Notes under the pieces: model-generated | Database searches by the model: none | What the model was told of the DNA's origin: nothing | What the model saw: only the letters and a program-made list of their open reading frames with translations | Shown here: one piece after another, positions 1 to 13,029 of the stretch | How positions within the stretch are numbered: the first letter of the stretch is position 1 | How the letters are laid out: each line of letters starts with the position of its first letter | DNA from: Patagioenas fasciata | Taxonomy: Eukaryota > Chordata > Aves > Columbiformes > Columbidae | Length of the DNA stretch: 64,000 bases | Direction of reading: 5' to 3' | Assembly: GCF_037038585.1 (NCBI RefSeq) | Contig: NC_092560.1 | Coordinates: 54,658,049 to 54,722,048, forward strand | Program-made: the position numbers and the translations under genes

Positions 1-3000
1 AACAAAACCTGACCTTTTGTTTCATGAACTTTTTGCAGATTATACAGTGCTAAATGTCACAAGTTCACTACACAGAAAGAGAAAGACTGTTTTTTATAGA
101 TGGCCTATTCCATTTTGTCTTCACTTCAAAGTAATAGCCTATGCCTGTTCATAACCCTTGAGGGCATATAGGTGAATGGGTGAAGGGAGGGGTAGGAAAG
201 ATAGTATTTTCATAAAATTTTGGTGTAAAAATGGCAGCTGAACCACAAAAAAGAGGTAATTTTCTCCTGAGAGGAAAATAAAAAAAAATCTATATACGTA
301 CCCACACACAAAAACGAGCGTTACGAGGGGAGTGACAACCAGTTGAGTCACAGGGAAACTACTGAAGCAGGGGGGCAGAGAAGTGTGGAAAGTACTAAGC
401 TGATGAAGCACAGCAAACTGTATCAGAAAAGATTCACAATAAAAAACAGTGGAGATTTAATCCTTAACAGTTTCAACAGGATTTAGAAAATAGGTGTCGT
501 ATTGCTGCAGGCCTAAATGAAGTTAGAGAAGTATTCATGACAGTAAATGCAGATGGTCAGTGAAGAATCACTTTACAATCTACCTTTCCTAGCTTCTAAG
601 GGAAAGCTCAAAAAGTTAGGCTGAACATATGACAGGCAAAGAACAAACCCAGTGCTTGACTGAATAACAATAAACAGCAATCTCCTGATGAAAACTGCTA
701 TTATACATTGACAGTTACCATCACACCTCAAGAACCTACTACAAAACAGTTAGTTTTAACAGAATTGTTAAAGACACAGGATTCCAATTACATCATAATG
801 GTTGAGGTAAAACCAAACTTCTTAAACTAAGCAATGATTCTGATTATAAACCAAACTTGATTCCAAGTATGACTGCAGAGGTTTAATTTAATCTTTTAAA
901 TACAAAACTCACAAAAATGTTAAAGATTACCAACAAAACTAGTAAGGCAGATAAAAACCCCTATTTATGATATTTTCTGTCTTTCCATAACACAAATAAT
1001 TTACTGCCAGATTAGGTCACTCAGAAAGCAAATTAATACGTAATCTTTATTCTCATTTCAAATTGCTAGATGTCAAAAAGCCTAGTAGTATTGTTTCCAG
1101 TTTTTCTGGAACACTGGTCTATGTCTCCTCGTTAAGCATAAACTGACTTTTTTTCACTTATGGTACTAGTATATTATCAATAACAAATTGATAGCTGGGC
1201 ATAGTGAACTAACCTACAAATCTATACTTAGGTTTAAATATGAAAGATTTTTCTGGACAGATCCACAAATTTTTTTGGCTTCTTATGCTATTAACTTACT
1301 AGGTAGCTTGTTACTTTTTTTCACTATAGAAAGTATTTTTCGATACAGAATAATACAGTAATGGTCTGGACAGAAATTCTAATTCCTCTAACTCTAAATT
1401 ATAGCCTATGTAACCACTGGAAACTAAAAAATGCTTGCTGCATAATGCCAGATCTAGTACAGATTTTAAAAGCGCTTCTTTATATTTTCAAATGTTTCTG
1501 CATATACTAATGATTAGTACAAATGTCTGTCCTGCAAGTTGCCAACTTAGTTTCATGAATCTGTTTTATATTTTGTTCAGTCTCATTCAAGGATCAGGAA
1601 GAACTACCATAAGAATATTAAAACAGATATCTAAAGAAGGCTGCTAAAAACCTAGGCCCAGTCACCACCATCTGAGGACTGCATGAAGAGATGAGCGGAC
1701 AAAAACTACCATGGTTCAGCTCCTTTACACGATGCTATTTACCGCAAGTTGAGCCACATAGTAGCTTTACGTAATTCATTTGAAGTATTACAGACCCCAA
1801 GGACACATTCCTATACTGCTGGTCAAACTGAGGAGCTGAAGCTTTGAAGGCTCCCCCTGCCTCACTTTCTGAATGACATGGGTGTCCTGAATGGGTTTTT
1901 CAAACACTCAGCATTAATTGGTTAACAGAGACTAGATCAAAATCACTCGCATTTCTTTAACCTTCTCCAAAAATCCTCACATCTTCAAGTTTCACTTAAT
2001 GAAATTGTAAAAACAGGTGTACTGTTATTCAGCTCTCAAGGGTGGCATCAACTGCATTAGGTGCTGTTTGTACACTGTTTTAAGCTCCTCATTAGAACAT
2101 GCACAAAGGTATTTTAAACTAATGAGGCACTACTGGTATAACCTATTGCTGCATAATTGCCATTTCTTTCTGAGTAGCTGATGCAGCGCGAACTGGTAAA
2201 TCCTGGCACAGCAATCAGTTTTCATTGAAGTGCACTTTTCAATAAATCTTCCTGTTAGGCTGCTGAGTGCATGCCTACTAGCTTCAGACAAAAATATTTT
2301 TTAAAAAAGAAAAGAAAAAGGAAAAGAAAATAAGAAAAAGAAAGTTACACACATGTGACAAACATGTTGCCCATTTGCTCACGAGTGGTGCAGCCCGTCC
2401 TGCCTTCCCTGCTGGCTCAGCACACAGCCAGGCCTGCTGGCCGGGCACACGCAGCAGCACAAAGGCTTTACAGATACAGAGGTGGCAAAGTCCAGCTCAC
2501 CCCACCCGTGTTTTTCAGCAGCACCTTCAATGGCACCCTCTGTTCAGGTATTTCGCTGGCTTCTCTCACGCTAGAAGAAAAAACATCTCTGGACAGACAG
2601 ACTGGTCCACAAACTCGTGTCCTTGCAGTTGTGCTCTCGCAGGCAGGAGGGACCCATGGACTCGGTCCACTTGGCAAATGCAGCAACTAATGCTCTAGGC
2701 AGGATAGGTGGATACAGCAACTCACACACAACACATAAGAGTGTCTTGAAATGAAAGAAGTTAAGCAAATCAAGGGAGAAACAAAAGCAAAACCAACCCA
2801 ATAAATATTCAGTATGCAAAACAGGAAGTTTGCTTCTGAAAACAGTTTGTTTCTGAACAATGTAATTTCTATGTTTTTCTTTGCCTTTCAAGAAGGAAAA
2901 ACACGAGGCTTATGTGATTTAAATCATGTACGTAGCTAAATAAAATAAAATCTTCAAGGGAAAAAAGCTGCATCTAAACCTTAGTTCCCTTATTGCATGG

Positions 3001-6000
3001 ACAAAGTTACTTGTAATTGCCATACCTGGCAAAAAAAGTCTTGCTTTCAGCAGTTGCACAGAAAAAGACAGAAGATTAAAACAGATGGATGGATAAGCAG
3101 AGACAGAAATTTATCTCTGAAAAGATATTCAAAAGGAAACCTTTTTTTTTAGGAAAAAAAATAGTATTTTTATTTAACTTTCAGGAAGCAGTCTACTGTG
3201 CAATCACATGATTAAACTTGTCTCTCCAACACTTCCTCCTATTGTTTGTGTTAAATATTATAAAAATATATGGTAAGAGGTAGGAAGGGAATGTAATATC
3301 TAGGCCCATATTTTGATCAGGACTACATCAGAGCAGTAAGTTGCCACTTTTCTTAAAAAGTACAGAAAAACAGGGTTGAAGTCCTTAAACTTGCTGATCT
3401 GTTTACTCTTCCTGAGGAAATCAAAGTAATCAAATCCCTGATTTGTTCAGACTATCTTTATTGATCACTATAAGCAAGTTTCTGTCAAGTGAGGTTTTTT
3501 TCCACACTTCCTACCTACAAATAAAGTTCACTGTTGCAGCACAGGGCTGTCTGACAGTAATCTGATCACATCTGATGAAGCTTCTGTTCACCTCAGTGGG
3601 GTTTTTGCATAATGTCTCAAACACCCCACTTTAACAATACGTTACACTGACATATTCCAGCTGGCCTCGTTGGAGTTTTATTCCTATTACCACCTTGTTG
3701 TTTTACTGACAACTCTATTACCAGCTTCTATGTCACCAACATTATTACTATCTATCTTGTGCATCTTCCCAGTGCTGCTACACTAGCTAAACTTTGCTGG
3801 AATTTCCTATTTTATTCACTGATGCCTTTCGCCATGCGGCCCTTGAGAGGGGGTGTCATTGCACAGCCAGCAATGGTATTTTACACTGTGCAGACCAGTA
3901 CTTCATTTGCCAAGCAAAATGATTGGTAAAGCAGAGGTCTGGGTAGAAGACAGCTAGTATAAGCTTGCCTCAGAGAGATGACATCACTGTCGGTAAGCAG
4001 AAATTTTCAACATTTCACAATGCTGTTCACTGAATTTATTTCTTCCTTTCATGTCAGCAACCACCAGCTTGGTAAGATATTGTCACTCATTCTTAAAAAC
4101 ACTTTACTCCAGGCTTGGCTGTAATCCTCACTGTTACCACAGTGTTACCACAGAAAGTTTGAAAACACAACCTTGACAAACTTAACAGATTCAAATGCAT
4201 AAATAAAACTTTTTTTCTTTTTTTAATTATCTTCTTATACTACTCACATAACAGAAACAAAATCAATTCACTTTTTTTTAATGCTTGGACAAATAGTACT
4301 GCTGGCCTCTAGATATCACTTCAAGAACGAGAAATGTAGCAATTTACAAAGCTGATATTTTTATCTTTTTAAAGCATATCCTGCAAACATCCATAAGGCA
4401 AAGAACGGGCAAATTCACTCAAATAAGTAGCACCCTGCAAAAATCAGATGTTACTAGCCTATTTGCTTTGCATGCTTATATTCTCTTTTTTACTACCACA
4501 AAGTCTATACTCTCATTCTCACCCAAACCACCCAGGCCAGGCATTATTAAAAGCTGGAGTTCTTCAATCAACCAGATTATGTACGTTTTTGTTGTTATTA
4601 ACAACCCCAAATCTCTCACACCGGGAAAAAAACTCAGACACTTTTTCTCTTATATTTCTTTATTGGGTTCTGGTGCTCAAGCACTAAAGCTGTACATACA
4701 CCAAATTTTTAGACTTCAGGCTTTCCTACTGCTACAAGAAAATTTTACAAAACCCTGTCTTCCAAGTCAGAGTTGCCTTTCATAACATGACCACATTACA
4801 CTCTCATCTCCACCCCCATGGCTTTCTTCCAAGTTCATTGTGTGGGAGTTTGTTTTTCAAAAAACTCTTTTCCTGCCTGGAAGCAGAAGCTCCCAAACAG
4901 AGATAAGCCTGAATACTCCAAGTGGGTAAGTCTCATTTATGAGACTCCAGAAGCTGAGCATAAGGGAGCGTCAGATGGAGGGACGTGAGCATTCATACAC
5001 TGGAGTAAGCACAACAACATCTATTGAGGTGACCACCATGCCAGGGACCAAAAAAGACATTGTTTTAAATGCATGTTCCTGCAAAAAGATTACTGAAGAG
5101 AAAAACAGTCACTGGCTTCCACACCATTCACTTCATTTGTATATACCTCTAGGTATCATTCTTCCTTGCTACATTTTCATCTACCTCTCACTGGACCTGA
5201 CCAGTTGAGGCAGTTTTCTGTCCCTTTGCTTCATAAACGTTTTTGTGATTCTACCATTCTGCTTTCATCCAGCACTCAGAGCAGCAAAGAAGGAGCCACA
5301 GCAACCCTTGGTATCTGCCTGTAGCATCCACATACTCAACAAACTACAGGTGTAAGTTTTAGCAGAAACAGGCACAACTCAAAACTCAGTGCATACAGAC
5401 CGAGTGTATCTCACGGTTGCAGACTAAGCATAGCGTGGAACGGACCCAACACAAGTTCCAGAGGAAAACCAAGAAATCTAAGATTAGAAAAGGAACAGAA
5501 TATAGGAACCTAGATATAAAACTCAACTAAAAACACCTGAACTAGTTTTTACACAGGCTTGGTCCAGGCAACAAAAAAGAAAACAAAAACAGGTGGCAAT
5601 CCTAACCACGAAAAACGTCAGATATGAATCAGAGCAGATGCTTCTTTATATACCACAGAAAACAAAAATTGTGCAAGCCAAACACATAAAGCAAGAACTC
5701 AGTACTTTAGGCTACTAGTTAAATGTTGCTGCTCCCCCTCAATTTTTCTAGGATCATACAGACCTGTGAATTCTGAGGCTCAGAACAAACAGATTAAACC
5801 CTCACTTATCCATGACCCTGCTCTTTGTTATGAAAACTATGAGCTTTTGTGGTTGCACTCCAGCCAAGACATAAACCTTCTAAGATTGTCCATAAAAACG
5901 TTCAAACATTCACCACCATCTCAAATCACTTGTATGACATTCTGCCGCAAGTACAATGGATGTTTTATTGTTGATTTGATTCATTCTTGGGTAATAATAA

Positions 6001-7585
6001 AACTGAATGTTTTCTCCAGAATGTATTTCCAGCCATCTCTTTACCTTCTTTTTTGTTTTTATAAAGTCTCCCATTATTATCAATTCAACTTGCAATCTTT
6101 ATGCAGTTTCTTAGCAGTTACCTATCACAAGGCACAAAGGCTTTCCTAGCATAAATGAAACTTCTCACTCTGAATACCCAGAGTTCATCAATTTTTTCTT
6201 CCTATCAATAACATGAGATCATTTTAGTAAAGACATATGGACTTAAAATACGTGCAACACAACTTCATTCCTAATATATTTCCCAGTATCTCTTTCCTCA
6301 GAATTCAGGAATTGAGAATGCAAAAATAAACCACCAATTTTTTTCCTGGAGTAACTCACTTTGAAAACAAATTCACAGTAATCACGAGGATAAAAAAGAA
6401 CTGTAAACTTTTCAGAACAATTTCTAACCTTTCAGTTGGTGATTGCAGATCGATAATAAAACTGTATGAGGTTCAAGGACACCTACAACTTTTTTTTTCC
6501 CTCTGTCTGCCTAACAGAAACAATTGCAAAAGTGCTAGCCTCCATAAGATATAGTCCAGCAGGTAAGCGATAACAGAGTGTCAGTGACAAAGGTCAGAAT
6601 TAAAGGGCATAGTTTGATATCTGAGAAAAATAAGGATACACTTGGCCAAAAATGCATATGGAGTTGAAGTAAAATAGATTACAGGAAGAGAAACAAGATA
6701 TAGAGAGAAAAAACTATTTTAATTATATGGGATAGGAAGAGACAGTAAAAAAAAAAATGTATTCAAGCTTACAAGCCACAGAGCTACCAATTTCTTTAGA
6801 AGATGAAGAACAATTCTCTGGGGAGAAGTCTGTGTACAGCAGATAGCCACACCATCAGGAGTATCAGCTTCTCCCCACACCTGATCCACTGCACCAGAAA
6901 AAGATATTGGTGTCTGTTAACTACTGCTAAGAGATCTGAAGCAAGGAGCCCAGTAAGTACTGCTACCACATGCCTCTATAGGCAAAATTTCTGTAAGTAT
7001 CTAAATCTCCCCTGGAAATTGTATGGATATCTGAAACTGGAAAGACAGGGAGTGATTGCTGTAAATATTTGCATCGTGATTATAAACTTCAAGGTTGGTA
7101 TATGCTTGCATCAAAATAGGGCAATCCCAAGGCTGATCAGACAGCTTAGATCCCCTTCCAACAAGAATGACATTAATTTGGGTCTTACATTACTATTTTA
7201 CACAGGCACCATCAGGTCAGCCCTTTTGGGCTCCTAACTGCAATCTAGCACCTCCTTCTTTTTCAGCCTCAAAACAATCTCCAGGACATCTCGACATCAC
7301 AGTTGTGTAGTCACTAGAAATGAATAGTAAACTCAGTTTGTCTGATCCCTTGGGCACATAATGACATCTATATCACCACTGTAACTCTCTGCTCCCACCA
7401 GAAACGCATCCTGTAGGCCTGCTCCTCTTCTCTCCATCAATTCAGGCAGTTACTGCTGCAACAGTCAAGAAAGGTGAGTCCTCTTAACAAGCAGCAGCAG
7501 TAAGAGTCTCAGGGCACCCTCACACAAGCCTCTTTTGCCACACATGACCATACATAACACCAGTGTCACTGCAACAAAGTTCACG
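1..7585. other. Intergenic, no gene recognised
   Basis: AT-rich sequence on both strands. Short ORFs (for example 139-411, 5766-6149, 6803-7237) have no recognisable motif and unremarkable composition. Positions 2380-2700 are somewhat richer in GC with overlapping ORFs on both strands; I see no splice pattern or family in it. No transposon is recognisable here. Confidence 0.6.
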
Positions 7586-7663
7586 TGGTGGCCTTGGCAG
7601 TGAGAGGTTTAAGGTTGGACTTGATGATCTTAAAGGTCTTTTCCAACCAAAATGATTCTATGT
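7586..7663 (+). mobile_element. CR1 3'-tail fragment
   Basis: GGTTTAAGGTTGGACTTGAT, then CTTTTCCAACC and GATTCTATG, is the characteristic last 80 bases of a CR1 element. Nothing upstream is recognisable, so this is a very short 5'-truncated copy. Confidence 0.8.
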
Positions 7664-9836
7664 AGTCAGGCCCGAGCTATTCCTAAACTAGCTCAGTAAT
7701 ACCAGCTGTGTAGCCACAGGAGCATTTAACTCACCAGCTAAGTACCTGGCCTGGTTAGTGTAGCACTAGCATGGGCAAGCTTAGAAGCCCTTCAGTCCAG
7801 GCACACACGACGTGGTCACATAACTGAGAGCTAGAAAGCGTAGATGTACCGTGTGGTAGTGTGTGGCAACATACAGTAGTTTAGAGGGGGCCATGGTACT
7901 CTGTAAGTGAATGTCACTGCTTTGTGGACAACAGCAAAGATGCCTGAACTTGAAGGAAGGAAATCGTGTCATGGTTGCTACTCGCTAAAAATGTTCCTGC
8001 AATTACCCATTAAGGGAAAAATCAAATTACCTTCTCTCTGTACCTAATCTTTAACATACCAGAGGAACACAGTTGACATTCTGACTTTTAATGAAGGGTT
8101 TTCTTTACATTTTACTATACAAATAGATTGTTTTCAAATATAAATATTTCATATTAATGATTTACAAGCTCATTATGTCACTTAAATTTTCTAATCAGTT
8201 TTAGGGATGTTTGTTTCTTTAACAACAATAAAGACTTCCTATGCTAAGTGCATAGACATGAACAACACAACAGAGCCACGGCCAATTCTCCTTGTGACTA
8301 GAGGAGGAAAATAGCTTTTGTTTACTGTATTTTTGAAGGTTATATAGCCTGTTTTATGGAGAAGGAATAAAGTACAGAGACTTTGCCTAGACAGCCCGCC
8401 CTGTGTTTGTAGTCTATGATCACACAGGGTCAAGTAGAATCAAAGTAAGAAAAAAGCCCAGTCTATCTCAATTTCCAAGCAGCTTAAATACTGCTCCTAA
8501 GTACAAGTGCTCAATTTCTTCCATTTCACAAGGAATACCTAATATGATAAGGAGTGTGTATTTCCTTTTCAGTCTTTTAACTTTCAAGACTTCTCATGTT
8601 TATTCAGAATATTCTCTTCATGGAAATTGCTGTTTCATCTCTATCTTTGCTTCTCAGCTATTATGCTTATCCTGTATTTTAACAGTTACTGTTTCTGCTG
8701 TTGTTCCTGACATTTATAGATTTCATTACAGTTTGCTTACTACTGATCACAAAATAAATTTTATATTTAAATAAGCAAAGATGAGTTGTTTAGTCAGGCC
8801 AAGAAACCAGAGAGCCCCCCCCACAAAAAAAAGCAAACAGCAACCAACCAAAAAATCATGAAGAAACAAACTCATCACAGTTTGATTAGATGTCTTTGAG
8901 CTCACAAGTAAAACATGGGAACAGTCCAAATGCATTTATATGCCTTCACAATCTATTAATAGACGCTGAGAATAGAAAGAGAGCATTACATTCAGTGTGT
9001 TTGTTCAGTCTCATAGTCAAACCCTTATTACCATGCAGGTCCCAAATGAAGTTTAACAGTATATCTGGAGGCCTTGTGGTGCTAATTGGTATTATAAGAG
9101 GACTTGCAATCCAAAGAAACATCACTTATCATTTTCTTGACTAACCTAATCATTATTGCCATCTTTAACAAACAGAAAACTGGGCAAGCTTGCAGTTAAT
9201 GTTTCTCAATTCCTATGGAAAAAAAAATAAAATAATTGTTAGGCAAACTGGTTTTGCTCAGTTTGGTTTCCGTGCATGAAGAATTAAAAGATTATCTATA
9301 TTTAAGCTGAACTGTAATGACTTGACTTTATAGCAACTACATGAAAATAAGTGCACCAGTTTTTCACTGTGTCAGCACAGGTGGATATAGTCAATCCTGA
9401 AAGAGATACAATTATGGTATTAGGTCATGGGTAGTTATAGACAGGTTGATAATTCACAAAGTAGAATTTATGACAGACCATGTTACAGTTTTTGGTACAG
9501 ACCTGTCAATGAAACATCATTTGGAGTTCTCGTTTTGCATTCCTTATTTTTCCTAATTAATCAAAACAAGTTATTGCTATTAACAATGATATTCCAAAGA
9601 CACAGTGAACATAAATTTAATGATTTTTGATTCCAAGTAAAGCTATGAAGTGCTGCAGATGAAAAAGAAAACCACCTTATGATGTCTCATCAATGTGTTA
9701 CTCATTAACAGGCTTTAAAAACTAGCCTGAGCTGCAGTCACTTGAGCACTGCACTTCCTATAGCAGTGAAAGGCTGTGTATGTGAAGAATCGGTCTAGAA
9801 CTGAACTTGCCTAACTCTGTAGTTAACTCCATTAAA
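7664..9836. other. Intergenic, no gene recognised
   Basis: AT-rich sequence between the CR1 tail and the candidate first exon at 9837. The ORF at 8403-8774 has no coding-like features. I see no TATA box or CpG cluster in the last 300 bp before 9837. Confidence 0.55.
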
Positions 9837-9961
9837 ATGATGAGAAAAGGCAGCTCCTTGGAGGACTCAGTTTTTCACTCTGGAAGTCAGAGCAGCTTCC
9901 AAAAGCCAAGTAATAGCACACCAGCTAGCCCTGCAGAGAGCTCCGGATCAGTATTTATAAG
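9837..9961 (+). CDS. Candidate alternative first exon of GRAMD2B
   Basis: An ATG at 9837 (A at -3), with a second ATG immediately after, opens a frame of 41 codons plus two bases ending at AAG|GTAAAT, a good donor. The peptide starts MMRKGSSLEDSVFHSGSQ and is rich in Ser, Pro and Gln, more like a disordered N-terminus than random AT-rich sequence. An in-frame stop lies upstream at 9783. It ends two bases into a codon, exactly the phase needed for exon 2 (35230), giving a 438-residue isoform that replaces the first 31 residues. I do not recognise the peptide, and no TATA box or CpG island is obvious. It could be a first exon of GRAMD2B, of an unrelated transcript, or chance. Confidence 0.5.
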
Positions 9962-12900
9962 GTAAATCCTGATGTGTTTGTATATTCTGTATGTACTTGA
10001 TGTTGGGAGGTTCAGGGCAGCAACACAGGAGGGCACTGGGACAAGGGCACAAGGGCAAATATACCAGTGAAAATACCCTGAAGAGGAAGGTTAATATGAG
10101 AAGGTAGTGCATGCAGAGATGATAATTTTACTCATTGTACAGATTGCACTGGGAAGGGGAATGCTACTGTAAAGAAGAAATTTTCAAGGGAGGAGAGGGG
10201 AGTGTTGTTCTCTCTTTCCTTACCTGTTACACTGAAGTAGGGCTTTGAATGAGTATAGCACTGTACGCTAATACACTCAAGTCTTAAAATGACCTCTGCA
10301 AGGTCATTGAATACTATCTATGCTATTTGAGTGAATCTCTGTACAAAACAAAGGTAAATTTGGTTAAAACAGGAAATTTAACAAAATATTTTCATGTGTG
10401 TTTTGGGCTATATGAAACTTTACAATGCTTATTAAGTTATTTTTCAAGAAAAATGCTACCAGAATCACAAAGGAGCATTCATGCAAGCATTCAATGAACA
10501 AACACTACTAAAGGGTTTGCTGATAAAAAAATCACAAACAGTTTTTAAGGGGAAATCTATTTTCTTACTTTGGATTGTGGACTCACATTGAGGTGGAATT
10601 CATTTTAATGAAGAGGTCTGGATAAATCATGTGCATTTTACACAGCATAGACAAATGAGGGAAGGCAGTGTCAGAGGTTTACTTGCTCGTACCACCTACC
10701 CTTTCCCATCTACTGTAGAAGAGAGGCAAACATCCATAGAATTTATGTCAAGCCATTATGAATAAAATAGGTTTAAAAAGCTATTAAAAGTAGCTTTAGA
10801 CACTTATTGTTTCCTAACCAACTTCAAAATTCTTTACCAAGCACTGTTCTTAATACCTGCTCAGCAACCAGCCACCCTAAAGAGTGATTTGGAAGGAGCA
10901 CCTCTGCATATTCTTTCTGTGACTGAATGATATTTCTTTGTAGCTGTGCACTAATTTGTTATATGGGGTAATGGCTCATATCACTAATTGGGTCACAAGT
11001 ATAAATAAGTTTGCTGGCCTCATTGTTTCTCTTTTGAAATGTTATTAGAGCTTTTTGATATTATATTTGCACAACATCCCTTCTTCCAACTCAAACATCA
11101 AAGAGATAAAGTCCAAATTGAACAGCAAATAAGGAATCAGAAAATTTAAGTTTTAATTAGAGTTCTCAAAGGCTCTTACCTAGAACTAATAACTTAGAAC
11201 CTGTTTTTTAAAACAACATCCACATGTGGTTTTGTATGCCTCTCTTGATCTTATTTATTGATTAGGTATGGGACATGAGTACATACTGTGGCGTATGCAG
11301 GGTTCAACACAAGTAGGTGATGTTTAACCACTTCTAATTTGAGTAACAGAAAGTTTGCCCTCTTTCCTCTGTCCAGACTCGAACACTGGGCAGACAGATT
11401 TACCAACTCTTTTATTTATAATTAGATAACCAGTACACAAAAAGCTACCATATAAGTTCCGACAGCAACATAATCAGCCCATAGAAAGAACAATGTCCTT
11501 GCCTCAGATTTCTCAATAATCAACCTGCCTGCCAAGTAGCAAGCTGCAGGCGTGGGCCACCTAGAAACCCAGTTTACTCAACCGCTGTTGCAGTAAGAAG
11601 GATAATATGACTATAAAGCTGTGCTGCGAAACTATACCTCTATCAATAGCAAAGGTGGCATAGCAGGCTGCAAATACTAGACAATCTAACAAGAAGAATG
11701 TATGATTGCACACAACGAGCTAGCAGCTGGACTGAGCTCTCACCAAACTTGCTTTTCACATGTTTGTCATAGTCATGATACAATCAGCCAAAACCAGACA
11801 CATGAAAAAACAGGGAAAATGCTTTCAGGAAAAAGAAATTCCAGGCTCTGTGGTTTTAGGTACTATTTTCAATACAGCCCTGTTTACTTAGGGCATATTT
11901 CCCATATATGAAGATACATCCACAGAGAAACTTTACTGAATTACTGATTGTTCTTGTTTATTCTAATTATTCATGCCTGAGGACAAAATCTGATGATATG
12001 CCTAAGTTTTTATATATCTCTGTTTTCACCTCACTGTAACTGGCACCATGTGGGTAAGCACAAATTTGCTTACAGAATCCAGGAGGTTATTAACATTTCA
12101 GACAGAGGAGCTTACAGTTTGTCACCATGGCAGCATGTTATTCCTGACACAGAGCGGAACTGATTTCAGAAGCAAATCAATACCCTGGATTTATAGCTGA
12201 GGTGTCAGCCATGCATAGCAGATAAAAGTATTGGCCGCATGTGTATGCACCGTTTTATCAGCATGAACATATAGAGTTGTTCTGACATTAGAACAAAACA
12301 TTTTCCAGCAGTCCAGATCAAAATATTGGCAAAAACAATAGGGATCTCAGCCTTCCCTTTGGAGCCCATCTCTAAAATGTATGTGTAATCCCTGCATCCA
12401 GATCTTCTAAACTTTAGAAAACTCTCAAGCCTTATGGTTTTGACCACTCCTCAGAATGACCCTAAAAAAAAAAACATATTGAACACAAAAGAATGAAAAG
12501 TTTAAGCAATTTAGATCAAGACTACTGGCCACTAGCTCTTTGAATGTCATACTACTATGAATGTTAAAATCAACCTTAGCAATAATCAAATGCAGGTTGC
12601 GTATCAAATACTTGTTAAAAAAAAAAAAAAGAAAGGAAAAAAAGTGAATATTCATCATTTGACAGTAACATTATTAGGTAAAGTTTGTAAATAATTTTTA
12701 AAAATACAGAAAAAAATACAGTATGGAGAGGTATGTTTTCTAAATGCAAAGCCACGGAAGTGGAAGACGAAAGGGTCCTCAACTATAATCATTGCTTGGA
12801 AGCTCATACGGTGCATTGTCATATATAAATCACTTAAATATAATATTTGCATTTTCATCTGTGATCCAGTATTAATATTTACCTATCTTTTTCATGCAGC

Positions 12901-13029
12901 AGAATAAGAGAAAAACTGTGTAACAACTTGTAGCATAAACTGATTGTTTTATTACAGATGGATTTTTGTTTGGACACAGGAAAAGATACCTACATACAGG
13001 TTTTTTCCCTGAAGATTTTCAGGTGGGAA
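9962..13029. other. Intergenic, or intron if the 9837 exon is real; nothing recognised
   Basis: AT-rich sequence without recognised repeats apart from short homopolymers (for example A-runs at 12466-12475 and 12617-12630). No conserved-looking exon was found. Confidence 0.55.

Noticed and set aside
2355-2891. Cluster of overlapping ORFs on both strands in a GC-richer patch
   Set aside because: The frames contradict one another, none shows a family motif, and the patch is too weak to call a CpG island.
6803-7237. 144-residue + ORF
   Set aside because: No recognisable motif, no promoter, no flanking splice pattern and unremarkable composition. Likely chance.
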